Origin: Isoetes taiwanensis
Lineage: Eukaryota; Streptophyta; Lycopodiopsida; Isoetales; Isoetaceae
Direction of reading: 5' to 3'
NCBI GenBank assembly: GCA_021234155.1
Contig: JAJEKV010000028.1
Location: 10,558,134 to 10,622,133 of the forward strand
DNA length: 64,000 nt
Shown here piece after piece: positions 44,850 through 58,433 of this stretch. Numbering within the stretch: the first letter of the stretch is position 1; each line of letters begins with the position of its first letter. Position numbers and translations under genes: made by a program. The notes beneath the pieces are model-generated. The model made no database searches, had not been told where the DNA came from, and saw only the letters and a list, made by a program, of their open reading frames with translations.

Positions 44850-46690
44850 CTTTACTTCAAGACGTCTAATTATATCCTACCTGGTTTTGGGATACAGTTT
44901 GCAGAGCCTGCCATATATGATAAACAGAATATTAAAGCAATGGTTTATTTGGTGGGAACCTTATTTCTTATAAGCGGTCAGTACTTTGCTTTTTGCACCT
45001 GTAGTTACTTTTGTTTGTCTTCATTCTATAGTTCTTATAAATAGCTGAAATATATTTTAAATTCAACGGCTGGTCCTAATGCAATTTGGTGGAGCACTGA
45101 GATAAGGGTGTTTGCTTGTTGCTCGAACTGGGCCAGACATACAAATGGAAAGGCTTGGAAAGGCTATGCAAATGGGCAGTTTTCTAGCTTCTTTGTCACA
45201 GGTTAATCAAGTGATGACACCTTTAAGAAGAAGTGATGGAATAGGATTCGAGTGTGGGAAGTATTTGAGAATAATGCTAAGTTCAGGAATCTAGACTGGA
45301 TAGACTTCCGTGTTAGATTGTATCAGACTAGTGGATGTAAGTTCGAACATGGATCAGTTCTCTTAGTATTTGGTTCAATAGTAACAAGGGAACACAGCTC
45401 TCTGTGTAATGGCTTTGAGCCCAGTATTAGCCCATTTTTCTTATGGGCTTGTCTGTTGAGTATCAACCCATTTTCCAGTTGAAGCTGGTTGCAGTTGAGG
45501 CTGTTATTGTATTTTCATCGTCAAATCTCTCATGAACTACAGAATATATAACATTACATGTGTTTACGTTGTTGTTTTAAGATGGAAATTTAAGATACTT
45601 AACCATTATCCATTTCAAAAACAGATGGTATGTGATAGATACAATTTGGTCTCATTTAAGACTTTTGGCTATGGTCTCTGGCATTGGGCAGTGGGTATTG
45701 CATGGCAATCTTTAGTGAGGGGAATGGGACTCGTATGGGAATTCTTGCTGGGGAAAATGCTCAACTGAAATTGTTGTTATAATGTGGGTCCAACCATGAT
45801 AACTTCTGCATCCTCCTATAAGTGCAGGGTCCTAAATGGGGTGTGTTGAACCTGGTTCCCCAGCCAAGCCAACACCCATATAAATTCAAATGAACAACCA
45901 CTTGTGGTTCAACAGGGTGTTTGGGTATGGACATAGCTATGGGGTTGGGGGGCGGGCATGGAAGTTGGAGAGTTACAAGTTCATAAGACTCACTAGAATC
46001 TATATACATCAGTGGACTACCATGTGGTTCGAACCATTATCCTGTAAACTGTTTTGTGACTATTCAGTTGTCATTAGAGTCTTGTGTATGAAGCTATACA
46101 TGGGTTTATATTGTGAATGGGAAATCAGGTTTGGCAATAGGATTTGTGAAGTTTGTCTTTTATGGTCAATTTCTTTTTTGGGGGGGGTGGTAGGCCGCCT
46201 CCTTTGACACGTTCCCTCAATAGATTGGGGAAAAAATGTGGGCCTTGGTTGATAATGATCCCTTGTCTTGGGGTAATCCTTGTCTTGTGGGAATGGGTGG
46301 TTCGTGCAAGGATAAATATTTTAAGTAATTCGTTACTTTCGAAACTTTAAATTTAAGGGAGAACATCGACCAATGCAGGAGCTGCTTCAGGGCTTAAACT
46401 TGCATGACATTATGGTTTAAGGCATTTTTCAATAGTTGATTGCTTCAATCGTTGATCATTAATCATTGGTTGAGCAGGGTAAACACACGTTCGAGCTCAA
46501 CCACAGACTCCAAAGCATTGCCTTCGACATGGCCTAGGCTCAACATTTAAGGAGGAGTTAGTGATGCAAATTGGTACCATCACCTTCACAAAATGTCAAT
46601 GTTTTAAAATAGCAATTTTGATTGATTGTTTTGTATGTTATCAAGTATCAAGTACTCTATTGTCTTGAAGTAGCAATTTGAATTGATTCT
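44850..46690. other. no gene seen
   Basis: Several short frames without family pattern; a G run at 46174-46187 region. Nothing supported. Confidence 0.45.
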
Positions 46691-46778
46691 CAAAACATGA
46701 CTTTGAACTATGATTTAAGCCATTTCACCCTCCGGCCATGGAGGACAACCCTCCGTGCGCAGCACCTTGTTTTTTTTT
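46690..46778 (+). repeat. two-hairpin dispersed repeat, copy 2 (3' half)
   Basis: CTCAAAACATGACTTTGAAC, TGATTTAAGCCATTTCACCC, the imperfect hairpin CATGGAGGACAACCCTCCGTG and GCGCAGCACCTTGT match 59547-59623. Followed by a T run and ACTTTATTGAAACTCC, the complement of another poly(A) end. Confidence 0.85.
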
Positions 46779-48570
46779 TAAGGACGACAAACTTTATTGA
46801 AACTCCAAGCCAAAAGCCAGATACAAATGCAGGGAATAAAATCTCAGAGGATGACCATGATCCACTGAGTAGAACCACTAGCCTATGCATAAGACAACAC
46901 ACTCAAATATGACTCAAATATGTAGCAAAATAACAGGGGGTTCCAGGGGGATTTGATATGGATGTAAAAATAACAACTCCCGTAACCATTGACTATATAT
47001 CCCTAAAACAATTCAATATGTTGTTATAAAAAAAAAAATCTTTTAAAATCTGACAAACAGACTTTTACCTTCCATGGACTTTTGCAAAGACCACTTTAGG
47101 CCAATTAGCAGCCCCAAAAGAAAACAGGTGCCATTTTCTTTTAGGCCTAGACTTGATCACAAGTTAAATAATTAATCATCTTTACCAAAACATTAGAGAC
47201 AAATCATCCTATTTGCAGTCTTGCTTCCAATCTGATTTCAATAAACATGTTGCTCAAAGGAGAATAACACTGAATAATATTGAATTTAAATCCTCAAACC
47301 TTGCAAAAGATGAGATATCCCTATACATGGCTAAAAAAAAACCCAATTCAGCATGTCTCAAGATAAAAAGCGAATGCTTATTACCTCAATTTAAACTTAT
47401 GATCTTCCTATTTCTATTGTATAAAATCAACTATGAATCATAGTAAGTTGCATGCTTAAATAAAACAGTAATACCAAGAGGAACTTGATGAAGAGTTTTC
47501 TCATGTCTGATATGCTACAAAAGCATATGATCTTATCTTTCCAACAATTGTAGAGCTAGAAAAGAGCTACAAAAGCAATTTCTACATTTAGAAAATGATG
47601 TATGGAATTTAATTCTTGCTACTTTGGCAAGAAACAATATGTCTAAAAAGTTTGAATAACTTATCTGTATGTTCTGAAATAATGCCCAAGCTGGACCATT
47701 GAAACGATACTTACACCATCCCTAATAGAACAAAACAGAGGAGGTGGAGTCCCGGTTACCTGCAGTCAACCAGACAAATGTTAGCCTGAGCAGGGTAACA
47801 ATGAAAGGACTAGCAGGTAAGCTATGGGACACCACGGCTTATAACCCTTCACCGTGTTCTGTTCAAAAATGTATACATGTTTCAAAACTGTGCACAAAGA
47901 AACTCAATCAGGACCATTAACTCCTATGATAGTCCATCAATTTTGCATTTACGACACTAGAATGTGAGTAAAAGCATCGCACATGTCAATACTGCAACAG
48001 GTGCTAATTGTTAACCTTTATGCCAATGCTTGAATCTGCAAGATTAGATCTGCAATAATAGATCAAAGCAATAAAGCCTCATGTATATTCTAAAACATTC
48101 AAATGCAATCATGTTACAGGAACCTCTAACTTTGGTCTGATATAAACCAATAGAGAGACTGTCCAAAATAAATGGCAGAGGTCAGACAAGTTCAGTGATC
48201 TCAGAAGTATCTCAAGTTTAGCCCTTCACCAAGTTCAGTCCAACTAATCTCAAAGTTCTCAAACGAGTCTTATTTCACAATGAAACATACAACTTCACAA
48301 ATTTAAGCTAAAACTGAAACACAAGATCTAACTTGTAATTCATACGCTGGAAGCAATAATGGCATTGATAGCACAGGCCTTAACCTGGTAATGATCTAGA
48401 ACAAGTTTGGAGCTCATATCTTTGTAGCAGAATTAAAAAATGCACCACAGAGTTTTCTAGATTTGTTTTTTAGCTACTCACATGTCAAGTTCATTGAATA
48501 GCAATGTTCATGTTCAAAACCATAATTGTACAGACCTGGATTGAAGTCTTCTGTCCATAGCCATCGGTAG
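46779..48570. other. no gene seen
   Basis: AT-rich; A run at 47027-47037. No supported coding region or RNA gene. Confidence 0.5.
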
Positions 48571-48572
48571 TG

Positions 48573-48871
48573 TTAGAATTTGAATTGAACTGCATCATAT
48601 TGTATGCTGGATCCATCATTATGATTTAAAAGAACCCAATATCCAATGCTATAATGATCACAAAAGCCATCTCCACAAATGCCAAAAGCTTCAACTGGAA
48701 CAACATGAATGTGTTGAAACGCAAACGGTAGATCCCAGCTGTATGAACTAATGTCTGCATATTTTTCCAAAAGGGGAGCATCCACGGGTATGTCATCCAG
48801 CATGAAGAACAAAGTTACAGGCAGATTAAGCTCTTGCAGATCACCATCGGTGCTTATGAAATCCCAGAGCC
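48573..48871 (-). CDS. possible 3' exon, unrecognised protein
   Basis: Acceptor AGCTCTGCAG before 48871, then about 99 codons to a stop at 48573: LWDFISTDGDLQELNLPVTL, FFMLDDIPVDAPLLEKYADI, SSYSWDLPFAFQHIHVVPVE and AFGICGDGFCDH. Composition is protein-like. A second frame near the end (MQFNSNSNTTDGYGQKTSIQ to donor CAG|GTCTGT at about 48537) could alternatively carry the exon on. No upstream exon found; family unknown. Confidence 0.4.
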
Positions 48872-48899
48872 CTGCAGAGCTGTTAGATATTAAGGCAAA

Positions 48900-49612
48900 A
48901 CCCTAGATGTAAGGGGTTTTATTTCACAACATGTTTCCAAAGTAACCGCAAAAATAAAGAGGGCTTTTTTCTTTACGCTTGTCATATTTCACATGAGAGG
49001 ATGAAATGGAACCACCTTTGGTCAGGATGCATGTGCTTTTTTGCAACTTTTTGCAAGAAGCAAACAAATGCATGAAAGAAATAATTTGGTTTGAAGCCAC
49101 TTGGCAATATGCATGTATAGATAAAACGCATGCCTTTTCTTTACAAAGGCCTTTAGAAAAGCCTTTATATAAGTATAAACCAAAATTTAGAGAAGTGGAT
49201 CTTAAAATGAAATTTTGAGGCATAGTCCAATTTTTAATACTATCGCCCAAGTGTGCAAATGGTATAATGACATGGTTAGGATTCTACAAGAGCCATTAGT
49301 AACAAAATAGTTTGAAGAGATGTTGTTACTTACAATATGATGGACATCCATGTCTTCAAATATATCTAGAGCCATGTGGTGTGGATGTCAAAAGGTCAAA
49401 TATCACATACCTTAGAATTAGAATATGAACCATATATTAGATCCGATCTAATGTACTTACGTGTATATGCACTTACGTGCTATATCAAAAAAGAATCAAA
49501 CAGCGCACCTTATATGTGAGCTTTATGCTAATCTTCCAATTGCTCCCAGCACATTAAAGTTCGCGTAAAGCATCCATATGGTAATTAACCAATTCTTCTA
49601 TCTCAATCTGCT
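48900..49612. other. no gene seen
   Basis: Nothing supported. Confidence 0.45.
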
Positions 49613-49790
49613 AGTTTTTGGGTTGCCCCTAGGGGGGCAAACCCTCGTTTATGTGGGTATATGGGCATATTCAAGTATATGCTGGCATATACCTAGCATA
49701 TGCTAATGACTGCTAAAAACTGGCTGCTGCCTGTAAATGGTCGGTCATCCAGCCCCATTCCTTTGCAGGGGTCGCAGGCGTGGCTATGGC
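49613..49790 (+). repeat. two-hairpin dispersed repeat, copy 3 (5' half)
   Basis: GGGTTGCCCCTAGGGGGGCA then AACCCTCGTTTATGTGGG, AAGTATATGCTGGCATATAC, CTAGCATATGCTAATGACTG. The first 25 bases form the hairpin GGGTTGCCCC / GGGGCAAACCC. The sequence then follows copy 1 through ..CTGTAAA.TGG.CGGTC before diverging. Confidence 0.85.
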
Positions 49791-52410
49791 GCAGCTCGAC
49801 CCTTCTTCTTCCATATCCGTTAATATCAGGAAGCATTGAACTGGGTCACAGGTGATTGCCATAGTTTTCTCCAATTTCCTATGGCAAAGCATGGTGATGG
49901 GAAGGAATTGCTCAGTTGGCTGCTGAGACCTGGCATTTGGGTAGCTTCTGAAACCTTTGGTTGTTTAGTCCAAAGATATGACGGTTTCAAAGCTCTGCCA
50001 GAAGGTAAGTTCGTCCATACCCAACGCTATGGCGTTTGAGTTTTTTGGGGAAGCCGAGCATGGTGGAGTTCTGGTGACGCACAGGCTGGTTTAGCAAGGG
50101 CAGAGGCCTTAACTAATTCTCTTTATGTCATTAACTATGTATCCGACGTACCCAATTCTTTAGCTTGCCCAGTTGTTGCTCTTTCCGCCATAGCTGCCCA
50201 CCCTTCTGAACACTGGTCTTTCTTCTATTGCAAAAAAAATGAGGATGTGATCGCGCAAAGCCCGTCCTTCTGAACAATGGGTAATAAGACCGGCCCCCAT
50301 GTTTTGAAGATTTGGGTACTCTTCATTCAGACGAGCAATCTGATGCGATCAGATGGTGCGAACGCAAGCAAGGAAAGGTTTAATAACTGGATACGATTTT
50401 CCAATGGAAGAGATTCTGGCAATAGAGGTGATTCTGGTCTCCACAAAGCCAAAAGGTAAGGTTTTTTTCCAAGATGCTTGAATATTCCCGATGTGTTTAG
50501 GACTCTCGAGACCCAACAAATGGTAAATTTTTGCTTCCATTTTAAGGTTCTTGGGTTTGAATCTGGTACAAAAGCCTCAAATTTGCTTCTTAGAATAACA
50601 AATTCCGCGAGAAGCAGCATTTTCACACTTGCATGTCTAGATATTTAACGGTTAAGGAAAGAGCACTAAATCTGGTTTTCTATACAGGTTCTTTTACAGC
50701 TTCTCGCCAAGAGCAACCATTTTCTTGACATCTGCTTCAGCATTGGCTTCCGTGATGTATCTTCATACGAGTGTAAGAGACTAGGATTTTATAGTTTGTG
50801 AGGCCCCAGAATTATGCGAGATCCACATGCAAAATTTTGGCTTGAAGGCGAGCTTCAAAGATTAGGTCGACTTGCTTTAAATTTTTAGGGTTCTGTTTTT
50901 CCCGAATCTTGACCCGATCCGAATAAATGGAAGCTTGCTATTGGTCCCTCGTTTAAATTTTAGGGCTCTGTTCGCTCTCGTTCTCTTACATTTTGGCGTT
51001 ATGCTTCTAGTCCGTTAGCCCTTGACGCCCTTTCCCTCTTGTTTTGACATGTTTGTTTCATAAAGGATCCCTTTAAATGCGGTATGCCTTGTCGGATTTG
51101 GATTAAAGAACACGAGTTCGAAACTTTCCCCGCTCCAGTTTTTGAATTGAATCTTCGACCATATTTAGTTACAAGTTGCACTTTCGGTAAAATTGAATCT
51201 TGGAATAGATAGAATTTTTTTGAATCAAACTCGGCATTATCTTCTTGTGTTAAGGTTTTTCATTTTTGTCATCCTTTGTAGGTCGCAAATTGTTGTACTT
51301 CTAATATTCCATACCAGTGATGATTGTGTGGCCAGCTAACACGTTGTGTATTTTAAAATATGTTCGTTGGAAACTGAAAAGGAATGGACCATCATCCCCC
51401 CCCCCCACGATCATGGCCAAAACTATGGCTCTCTTTTGAGGTCAACTTCGGAATAAATTGCTTGTTGCTTGTTGTAAGGGCGACATAAAAGGCCACAACG
51501 ATTCACATTACTAAGGTTAAGGTATTTAAGAAGCGCTGTGCCAACATAAATCCATTCATTACCCTTCTCCATGGTTAGGTTCTAACTTATGTAGCAAAGA
51601 GCATTAACTAACTTAAACATTTTTGTCCCTTTCTCGTCCTAAATAAACAGTTTGTCGTTATAATCTGAATTATTTTCATTTATTAGTTCTATCTAAACCG
51701 ATATTAGTTAATAGAAACATGTTTTTGTCCCCTTCTGCTCATAGAAACAGAGCATCATGTATGATGTTTGATTATTCATAAACAATTGTTTATGGTATGT
51801 TACCTTAATAGATCAGGTGTTCATGTTATGTGCTTCCAAATTGTCTTTTCCATACTGGTTTAAACTCGTCCCAAAGATAATCCTAGATTGGGACTTTTAA
51901 ATATCTTTGTTAACATGTTCAAAGTACACATTTTAACCGTATGCTAATTGTGTTTTAGATAAGTCCAAGCCACCCGACCAGCCAGAGCATTCTGCAAAGA
52001 CTTTAATATCTACCTTATGAATTTGAATTCTATTATGGGCCAAACGTGTTCAATATGTCGCAATTTTATATATCCGTTTCATGCACTCCACCATGGAATT
52101 CAATTCAATGCATGACGGTATGAATTTCAGATAAGAATCTTTGGTTTTCACATGTTGATAGGTTCGCCATGATAAGCTAATAAATTGGCACGGGAACCTT
52201 TATCGAGGCATTATATGCTAGGTCTACTTCACTGCCTGGGTTGCATTGCATCACAATATGTCGTGCCATGCTCTTTGCTAGATTGTTCATGACATGTAAT
52301 TGTTCAAAACGGTACATGTTTACTTCATAGCCTTTCCTCTTTTTGGTTCATGCCCGCTTTTAAAATGCCGGATGGTTATTTAATTTGTAAAGTGCAAGAA
52401 CATGTACTGT
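49791..52410. other. no gene seen
   Basis: Short frames without family pattern. A possible exon VLLQLLAKSNHFLDICFSIG begins after CTATACAG at 50688 but has no partner. C run at 51398-51408. Confidence 0.4.
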
Positions 52411-52411
52411 T

Positions 52412-52550
52412 ATTTCTTCCATGATATTTATTCCCATCATTCTTAAATGATTTGGTTTAATTGCATTGTTGCTCCTAGGTGCCTCTGTTTCTTCCATGGT
52501 ATTTGTTTCTATCATTCTTAAATGATCTGGTTTAATTGCATTGTTTCTGA
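52412..52550. repeat. tandem repeat with palindrome ATCATTCTTAAATGAT
   Basis: TTTCTTCCATG.TATTT.TT, ATCATTCTTAAATGAT, TGGTTTAATTGCATTGTT occurs twice (about 52412 and 52488). Confidence 0.85.
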
Positions 52551-52721
52551 TAAACGAGTACTCCAATACAAACCCTTTATTACTTGACCTTTTGTTTTTT
52601 TTTTTGAAGAACTGTGTCAGCAATATATTAAAAGAATGGTAATGTTACAAAGCAAGTGAGGAGGAAGGAGAACTGCCCCAAAGAGACAGTGATACCTCGA
52701 CACTCCACAACAACTGCAACT

Positions 52722-54243
52722 CTACTGCTGTACAAACTGGCCATCACCATCTACCACACCCAAGAAGTCCCGCCAAATGGAAAACTTCCGCTCTACTAAT
52801 CCCGGGAACACCAAAAAGCTTTGAAATAGCTTGTACCTGAGTCGAGGAATCAGAGAGGCTGCAGGCTGCTGAATCCCTTGAAAGATCCACAACCGCCGCC
52901 GCTTCCAAATCAACCACACCAACCAAGCCACGCACAGATGCAAGGCTTGCTGCCCGTCTGGCGACCAAGCACCAGGATATACATGAAGCAGCAATTGTTG
53001 GCTATTCAATCTCACCTCAAACAGAGCCCCGACCCCAATCCCGGGCAACCCGCAAGTGAGGGCATAAAACCGCATAATGCTCCACAGTCTCACGATGAAG
53101 GCCACAACAAGGGCAAAGAGGGCTCACACCCGCCTAAACCCGACTCACAAGGACATTCACCCTGATACATACGGTGCACCACCGCCACGTAAGCACCCTG
53201 AACCTTCGGTGGGGAAGTGAGCTCCATGTCCACGCCCAAACCGAAATACATCGAGAACCCGAAGCCGCTGCGAGACCACTTGCCCGGCGGGGCAGAGTGT
53301 CATGAATAGCCAACGCCCGGTAACAAGACCGCACAAAACAAGAAGATACAACATCCGGATGAACCTTCCAAACCCGCACCACCACATCACCCCCGAGGGA
53401 CTATAGGTATGTGTAGCGGAATACTCCCCGCCACTTGTTCCCGTGATAGCCCTCCACTTTGTCCTTGAGCGAAAGCGAGCTCGAAAAGAACTCCCACGGC
53501 TAGCCGACCATCCCAATACCAATCCTCCAAGGTGAGCACAAAGCAGCTCGCCTCCAACGGGCTCGGCCCCGGAGCATGCACAATGGCAGCCAAGGGCAAG
53601 TAATGCAGGGGGTAGAGGAACCCACAAGAAAGGAGAAGAGTGGTGATAAACCGAGGCATAATCTAGCCGGAAGAGCACACGCCGTGATCCCAAGCCCGCA
53701 ACACCCCCGTGAGAAAAAGGGGATGCATGTGGGAAAGGCCGAGACCATACAACAAAGGCCCGGGGCAACTCTACATGCACAGACGACTTTCCAAATGCCA
53801 CACAATGGCGAAGAGATTGCCACAATAGTGCCGCACCGTGAGAAGATGCTCCATCCCGCAGAATGCTCCAAATAAACTTAGAGACCAACACCTTACTATG
53901 CAGTGCCAAATCCAGAATGGCCAAGCCCCCATCCTCCCGGGGGCGGAGACACTTCCACCAAGCCACTTTAACAACCGCCCCTTCATCATCCCCGCCCCAC
54001 ACAAAATTTCGAACAATCTTATCCAAAGCACAGATCTTACCCTCGAGCTAACATCGCAGATCTTTGTATACACATGAGTGCTACAAAGTACCGACTTGGC
54101 AATAGTGATCCTACCGCCATGGACAACTTGCTACCCTTCCACCAATTGAGGTGTTTCTGCAACCCCTGCAAAAATCTCATCCCACACCCTCCCCATGGAA
54201 ACATCCCCTCCAAAGGGAATACCCAACAGCTTAGTACACACAT
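52722..54243 (-). pseudogene. LINE ORF2 C-terminal (zf-RVT) region
   Basis: Minus-strand pieces: VRNFVWGGDDEGAVVKVAWW, CLRPREDGGLAILDLALHSK (the typical W...C.PK..GGLG..D........KW block), then VNVLVSRV-type residues (about 53160) with the cysteine/histidine pattern read across frames, and WLVWLIWKRRRLWIFQG near the end. Broken by frameshifts near 54020, 53500 and 53150. Confidence 0.85.
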
Positions 54244-54376
54244 TACCTGGAAGCACCTTCCAAGGGAATAGAGCCAAACAAGGGGGAGGCGGAGTCAACT
54301 GGGCCCATAATGCGGAGCATTTGCCCCAATTCAGAAGAATGCCTCGAGGCCAAGGAGAAAGTATCCAAAGAACCCT

Positions 54377-55646
54377 TCACATTCCAAAATTCCTCTCTTC
54401 TGCCACCAAGAAGAGAAAAGTGTCATCGGCGAACTGGTTAATAATCTGCTGACTACCATCCTGCATCCGAAGCCCATCCACCACCCCCTCCTCCACTGCA
54501 GCCAAAAACAACTGAGACAGTGCCTCCGCCACAATCGTAAACAAAAATGGTGCCAAAGGGCACCCCTGACGCACCCCTCTGCCTAAGGAGAAAAAGGCGG
54601 AGGGTTCACCCTGCACACCACCACCGTAGCCCGCGGCCGACCTATGCGGCTTCATGATCGTTCTCTCAGAAAAGCGTGGACCACACGACCAACGCTAACA
54701 TCATGGCGGACAAGAACTCCCAACGGACACTATCATAAGCTTTGGCAAAGTCAAGCTTAAGATAGGCAATGCCTTGACCTGTTCTCCTGGCCCAATAAAG
54801 GCCCTCATAAGCTGCGGCAACATTAGTCAAAATGTTCCTCCCAGGAACAAACCCAGACTGCACCTTACTAATGGAAGAAGTCAACACCGGCTTCAACTTC
54901 TCGGCCAGGGCTTTCGCAATAATCTTGTACCAGAGGACAACAAGGATATAGGCCTCCAATCATTAATAGTAGAAGGTCGCTTAACCTTAGGAATCAAGGA
55001 AATGCATGCGGTATTCAAGATCCTATCCATGTGAGAAGACTGCAAAGAACTCAAGATACACCTGGTACACAGACTCACCAGCCCACTCCCAATAAGTCTG
55101 AAAGAACTCCACAGGGATGCCATCCAGCCCAGGACATTTATCCTTGGCCATGCACATACATGCCTCCGCTAAATCCTCTCTGGAGAGCTCCTGCTCCAAG
55201 CTCTCACGTTGGTGAGGCAAAATAGATGGCTTAACAGCCCCCAAAACAAGCTCCTGCATCTCCTGCTCATAGGGAAAAGAGTGCGCCGGCGCAAAAACCC
55301 CGAGAAATGAGCATGCACATACCTCTGCAACTCAGTAGGGATCCTCCAAAGTCCGGCCATCGAGCAAAGCAAGGGGCGCCATAGATGCCGATATCGCCAC
55401 GCCGCCTAGCCGCTCCCTCAAGAACACCGACGAACTTGTATCCCCCTCCTTCAACCAGGTAAGGGCTGCCTTCACACGTGCCTCATGCACTTTAACCTGC
55501 TCCAAAGCAACAATACGCTGCAACACTGCATTCTCCCTAATGCCATCAGAAGGCTGCGCCCGAATCTTCTCCAACTCCTGATAAAGACTATGCAACTCCC
55601 CGCCGCCTCCTGCCGCACACGCGCCGCCTACCAAAGACCTTAGCAA
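54377..55646 (-). pseudogene. LINE reverse transcriptase
   Basis: RT blocks in order: CPGLDGIPVEFFQTYWE, ACISLIPKVKRPSTINDWRP, ISLLSSGTRLL, IIAKALAEKLKPVLTSSISK, VQSGFVPGRNILTNV, YLKLDFAKAYDSVRWEF, GVRQGCPLAPFLFTIVAEAL and the catalytic FADDTFLF. Frame changes near 55030, 54900 and 54660. Confidence 0.95.
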
Positions 55647-56534
55647 AACGCTTCACCCTGGCCAACGCAGTCACCATACCAGACATACCCTTCAGAGATG
55701 AAAAGGTATCAAGCCACAACTCCTGGCACTGGGCCGAGAAATCCGCATCAGCCAGAAGCCGGGTGTTCAAACGGAACACCGTCCGAGAAGGCCGAGAGGC
55801 AACCGCACCCTGACTGGACAAAACCTGAGGGTAATGATCAGAAATGGAGGTAGACAGAATGTTACTCCGGCGCAAAGAGGGCACACCATCCAATGCGCAT
55901 GGGGAAGCATAGCACCGGTCATGCCTAGCATACGCCCGGCCCGCACCAATCACCTATTACAATAGGTGAAAGACAAGTCCCCGTGGACCTCAACCAAGGC
56001 CAAATCCTGCAACAAACGAGACCACTGGTCCCTCTCAAATCCCTCGCACAAGTCGGGTGCCGAACCGAAAGGCGATCTTCTACTCGCTCTACCATATTGA
56101 AATCCCCTAACAACAACCAAGCAACCTGCAACCCACCAAGGGCTCGCAACTTATTCCGGACTGTGGCCCACAAAGCACCCCGCTGAGAAGGCTGATTAGG
56201 GGCATAAACATTAACAATCCCCCACTCTTGCCCGCCCTCCAACCACTTAATTATTGCCCACCGACCAAACCTCATCACTGCAGTATGTGACCTGCACATC
56301 CATCTTCCAAGCAATAAGAGTACCCCCACTAGTCCGCCCAGAAGAAGAAGCAATAAAGCCAAACTGCCTACCAACCATATTCATGAGCCTGGACATATCA
56401 CCCCTGTGACACTTATGTTCCTGAATGCAAATAATATCAGGACGCAACTGCCGAAGTGCCAAAGAAATACGGGCCCTCTTACTACTAGAGGACCGCACAC
56501 CCCGCACATTCCAACTGAGGATCGACCTATTCAT
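55588..56534 (-). pseudogene. LINE AP-type endonuclease
   Basis: Begins MNRSILSWNVRGVRSSSSKR, with SWNVRG; then PDIICIQEHKC, WGIVNVYAPNQ, WLLLGDFNMV and, across a frameshift, a C-terminal SDHYPQ. These are the expected EEP active-site blocks (N, E, D-N, SDH). Frameshifts at about 56250-56370 and 55930. Confidence 0.9.
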
Positions 56535-56658
56535 CCCAGAGGAGAAGTGTCCAGCCCCACATGCCTACCCACCAGGCCATCAGCCCACTCCACGAGTCAG
56601 ATCTAGAGCCGAGGATTAATCACGCCAATGTGACCCACACCGCTCTACGTGATATTCC

Positions 56659-56749
56659 ACTTCCAACACGTGTTGGAAGTCCCCTGTGCACCTCCACAGA
56701 GTCATGGGCCACAACTCATGATATTCCACTTCCAACACGTGTTGGAAGT
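56659..56749. repeat. 69-bp tandem duplication, each with a 22-bp perfect palindrome
   Basis: ACTTCCAACAC followed at once by its reverse complement GTGTTGGAAGT at 56659-56680 and 56728-56749, inside units GATATTCC...CACCTCCA.AGAGTCATGGG. CACGTG lies at the centre. Located in the LINE spacer between ORF1 and ORF2. Confidence 0.95.
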
Positions 56750-57212
56750 CCCCCAGGCACCTCCATAGAGTCATGGGCCACACTAGTCTCTACCTCCAAC
56801 CGGGTTACTCCAGCCACCTCATGCTCAACACATACCGCTACTGGGACATCCCCAGCAGGATCACCACCGCCACAAACCCCCTGTCCTCGGATCTAGCCCC
56901 AACCAAATCATCCCGAGCCCTCCCCCGAGCCACCACGTCCCTAGCCCGCCATCAAAGGGCGGCCAGCAAGCAAGCCCGCCCGGCCTCGCCCCACACCACC
57001 TCTCCCAACCACACCACCTCGCCCAACGCCACTCATCGCACCACGGAGTCCTCACTGTGGCCTCGGGAACCGAGGAATCCCGCCCCTCGCATCAACACCG
57101 CAACCCCTACCACATCACAAGCACCAGCCAGGACTAGCGGGATCATCAACAGGGTCAAATGGTAGCACAATAGATGGAAACATCCGCCGGATCTCAGAGC
57201 CATTCAAAAGCT

Positions 57213-58433
57213 TCAATCGGAAAAGAAAATGCCGGGACCACTACGACTTTGGAAGAGAAGTAGGCACAGGCGCAAAGCAGTGCGAGCAACACGCATCTTG
57301 GGGACCCGCACAATAGAATGAGCCAAATATACACCCGTGCCATTGGCCATAGAAACCAAGAAATCAGGCACCATCAGTCGAGGAAGATCCCGAATCACTG
57401 AACCAACACGGGATTTTAACCATTTGTCAAAGAACCGGTGGACATTGCTTGGAGTATAATCTTGATACAACACATATGAATCACCCAACGTATCCACCCC
57501 CGACTAACCAAATGCCGCACGTAAGACTCACCTCAAACATGATTAGGAAGAAATTATTTGGTAAGAATTTCAGAGATCCGATACACAGGCAAACCAATCC
57601 GCCTCGGATGTCCAAAGAAGCCAAGAGCTAAACCTCCTCGTGTCCAATATGTAACCCGTGAAATAGCCCAACACTGCAAATGAAACTAGATTCTCAATGG
57701 TCTGAACATGCCTGGTATGATCAATATCTATCCATGGAGTCTCTGGAAGAGCTGCCTGCAAGTCAACCGAGTGATGATCCTCCACAAACTTCAGAGCTTC
57801 TTGAACACGGGCAGTTCTACACTCCGGAGCCTTGCGCTTAATCCAATCTGAAAACCCCGGCCGAGTGATGCGAGCAACAGTGTCATTGCTCTGCCAGGCC
57901 GGGCGCACAGGATTTGGGGCTGCCGCCCTGGCACCCTGAGAGGTATCCAGAGGCACTCCAGGAGACACATCAGCTACATGCACCCTAGAAGAGGGCGCAT
58001 CACCAGCAAGTGATCCCTTCCCAAGCACAGGGGCAGAGGGCATCACAGATCCAATTTCCAAAGGGGGCATGCTTGATGGAATCAAGACCGGAGTCTCCAA
58101 AACACAATCTACCTGGGTCTCAGAATTATATTGAGAGGAAGAGCAATCCACATACCTCTCAACCAAAGGGGATTCCAAGAGCTCCCTCATCTCTGCCACC
58201 AACTGCATGCCACTTCCTACAGCCCGCGCCTCTTCATGCATGCTGAGACCCGCGCCCTTCCCCTTTACTGGAGGATTCTTTCTCCTCGCCATCTCCCTTG
58301 GCTTCAGCCCCAAGCCATGAGGCTCAATCGAGCCCCCATCAGCCTGTCTGGCAGGAGCCATGTCATCCGGACCAGTCCGGAAATCAGCTGTTTGCAGCAA
58401 AAAATCACATGCAAAACAGTTGATGCTATACAC
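57213..58433 (-). pseudogene. LINE ORF1-like
   Basis: Two minus-strand stretches (58433-57570, 57497-57213). Begins MYSINCFACDFLLQTADFRT; contains basic MARRKNPPVKGKGAGL, Pro/Ser-rich middle, and ARVQEALKFVEDHHSVDLQA. The second part has FFDKWLKSRVGSVIRDLPRL. Position upstream of the endonuclease and basic, low-complexity composition fit LINE ORF1 (RNA-binding). The family domain is not recognised with certainty. Confidence 0.65.
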
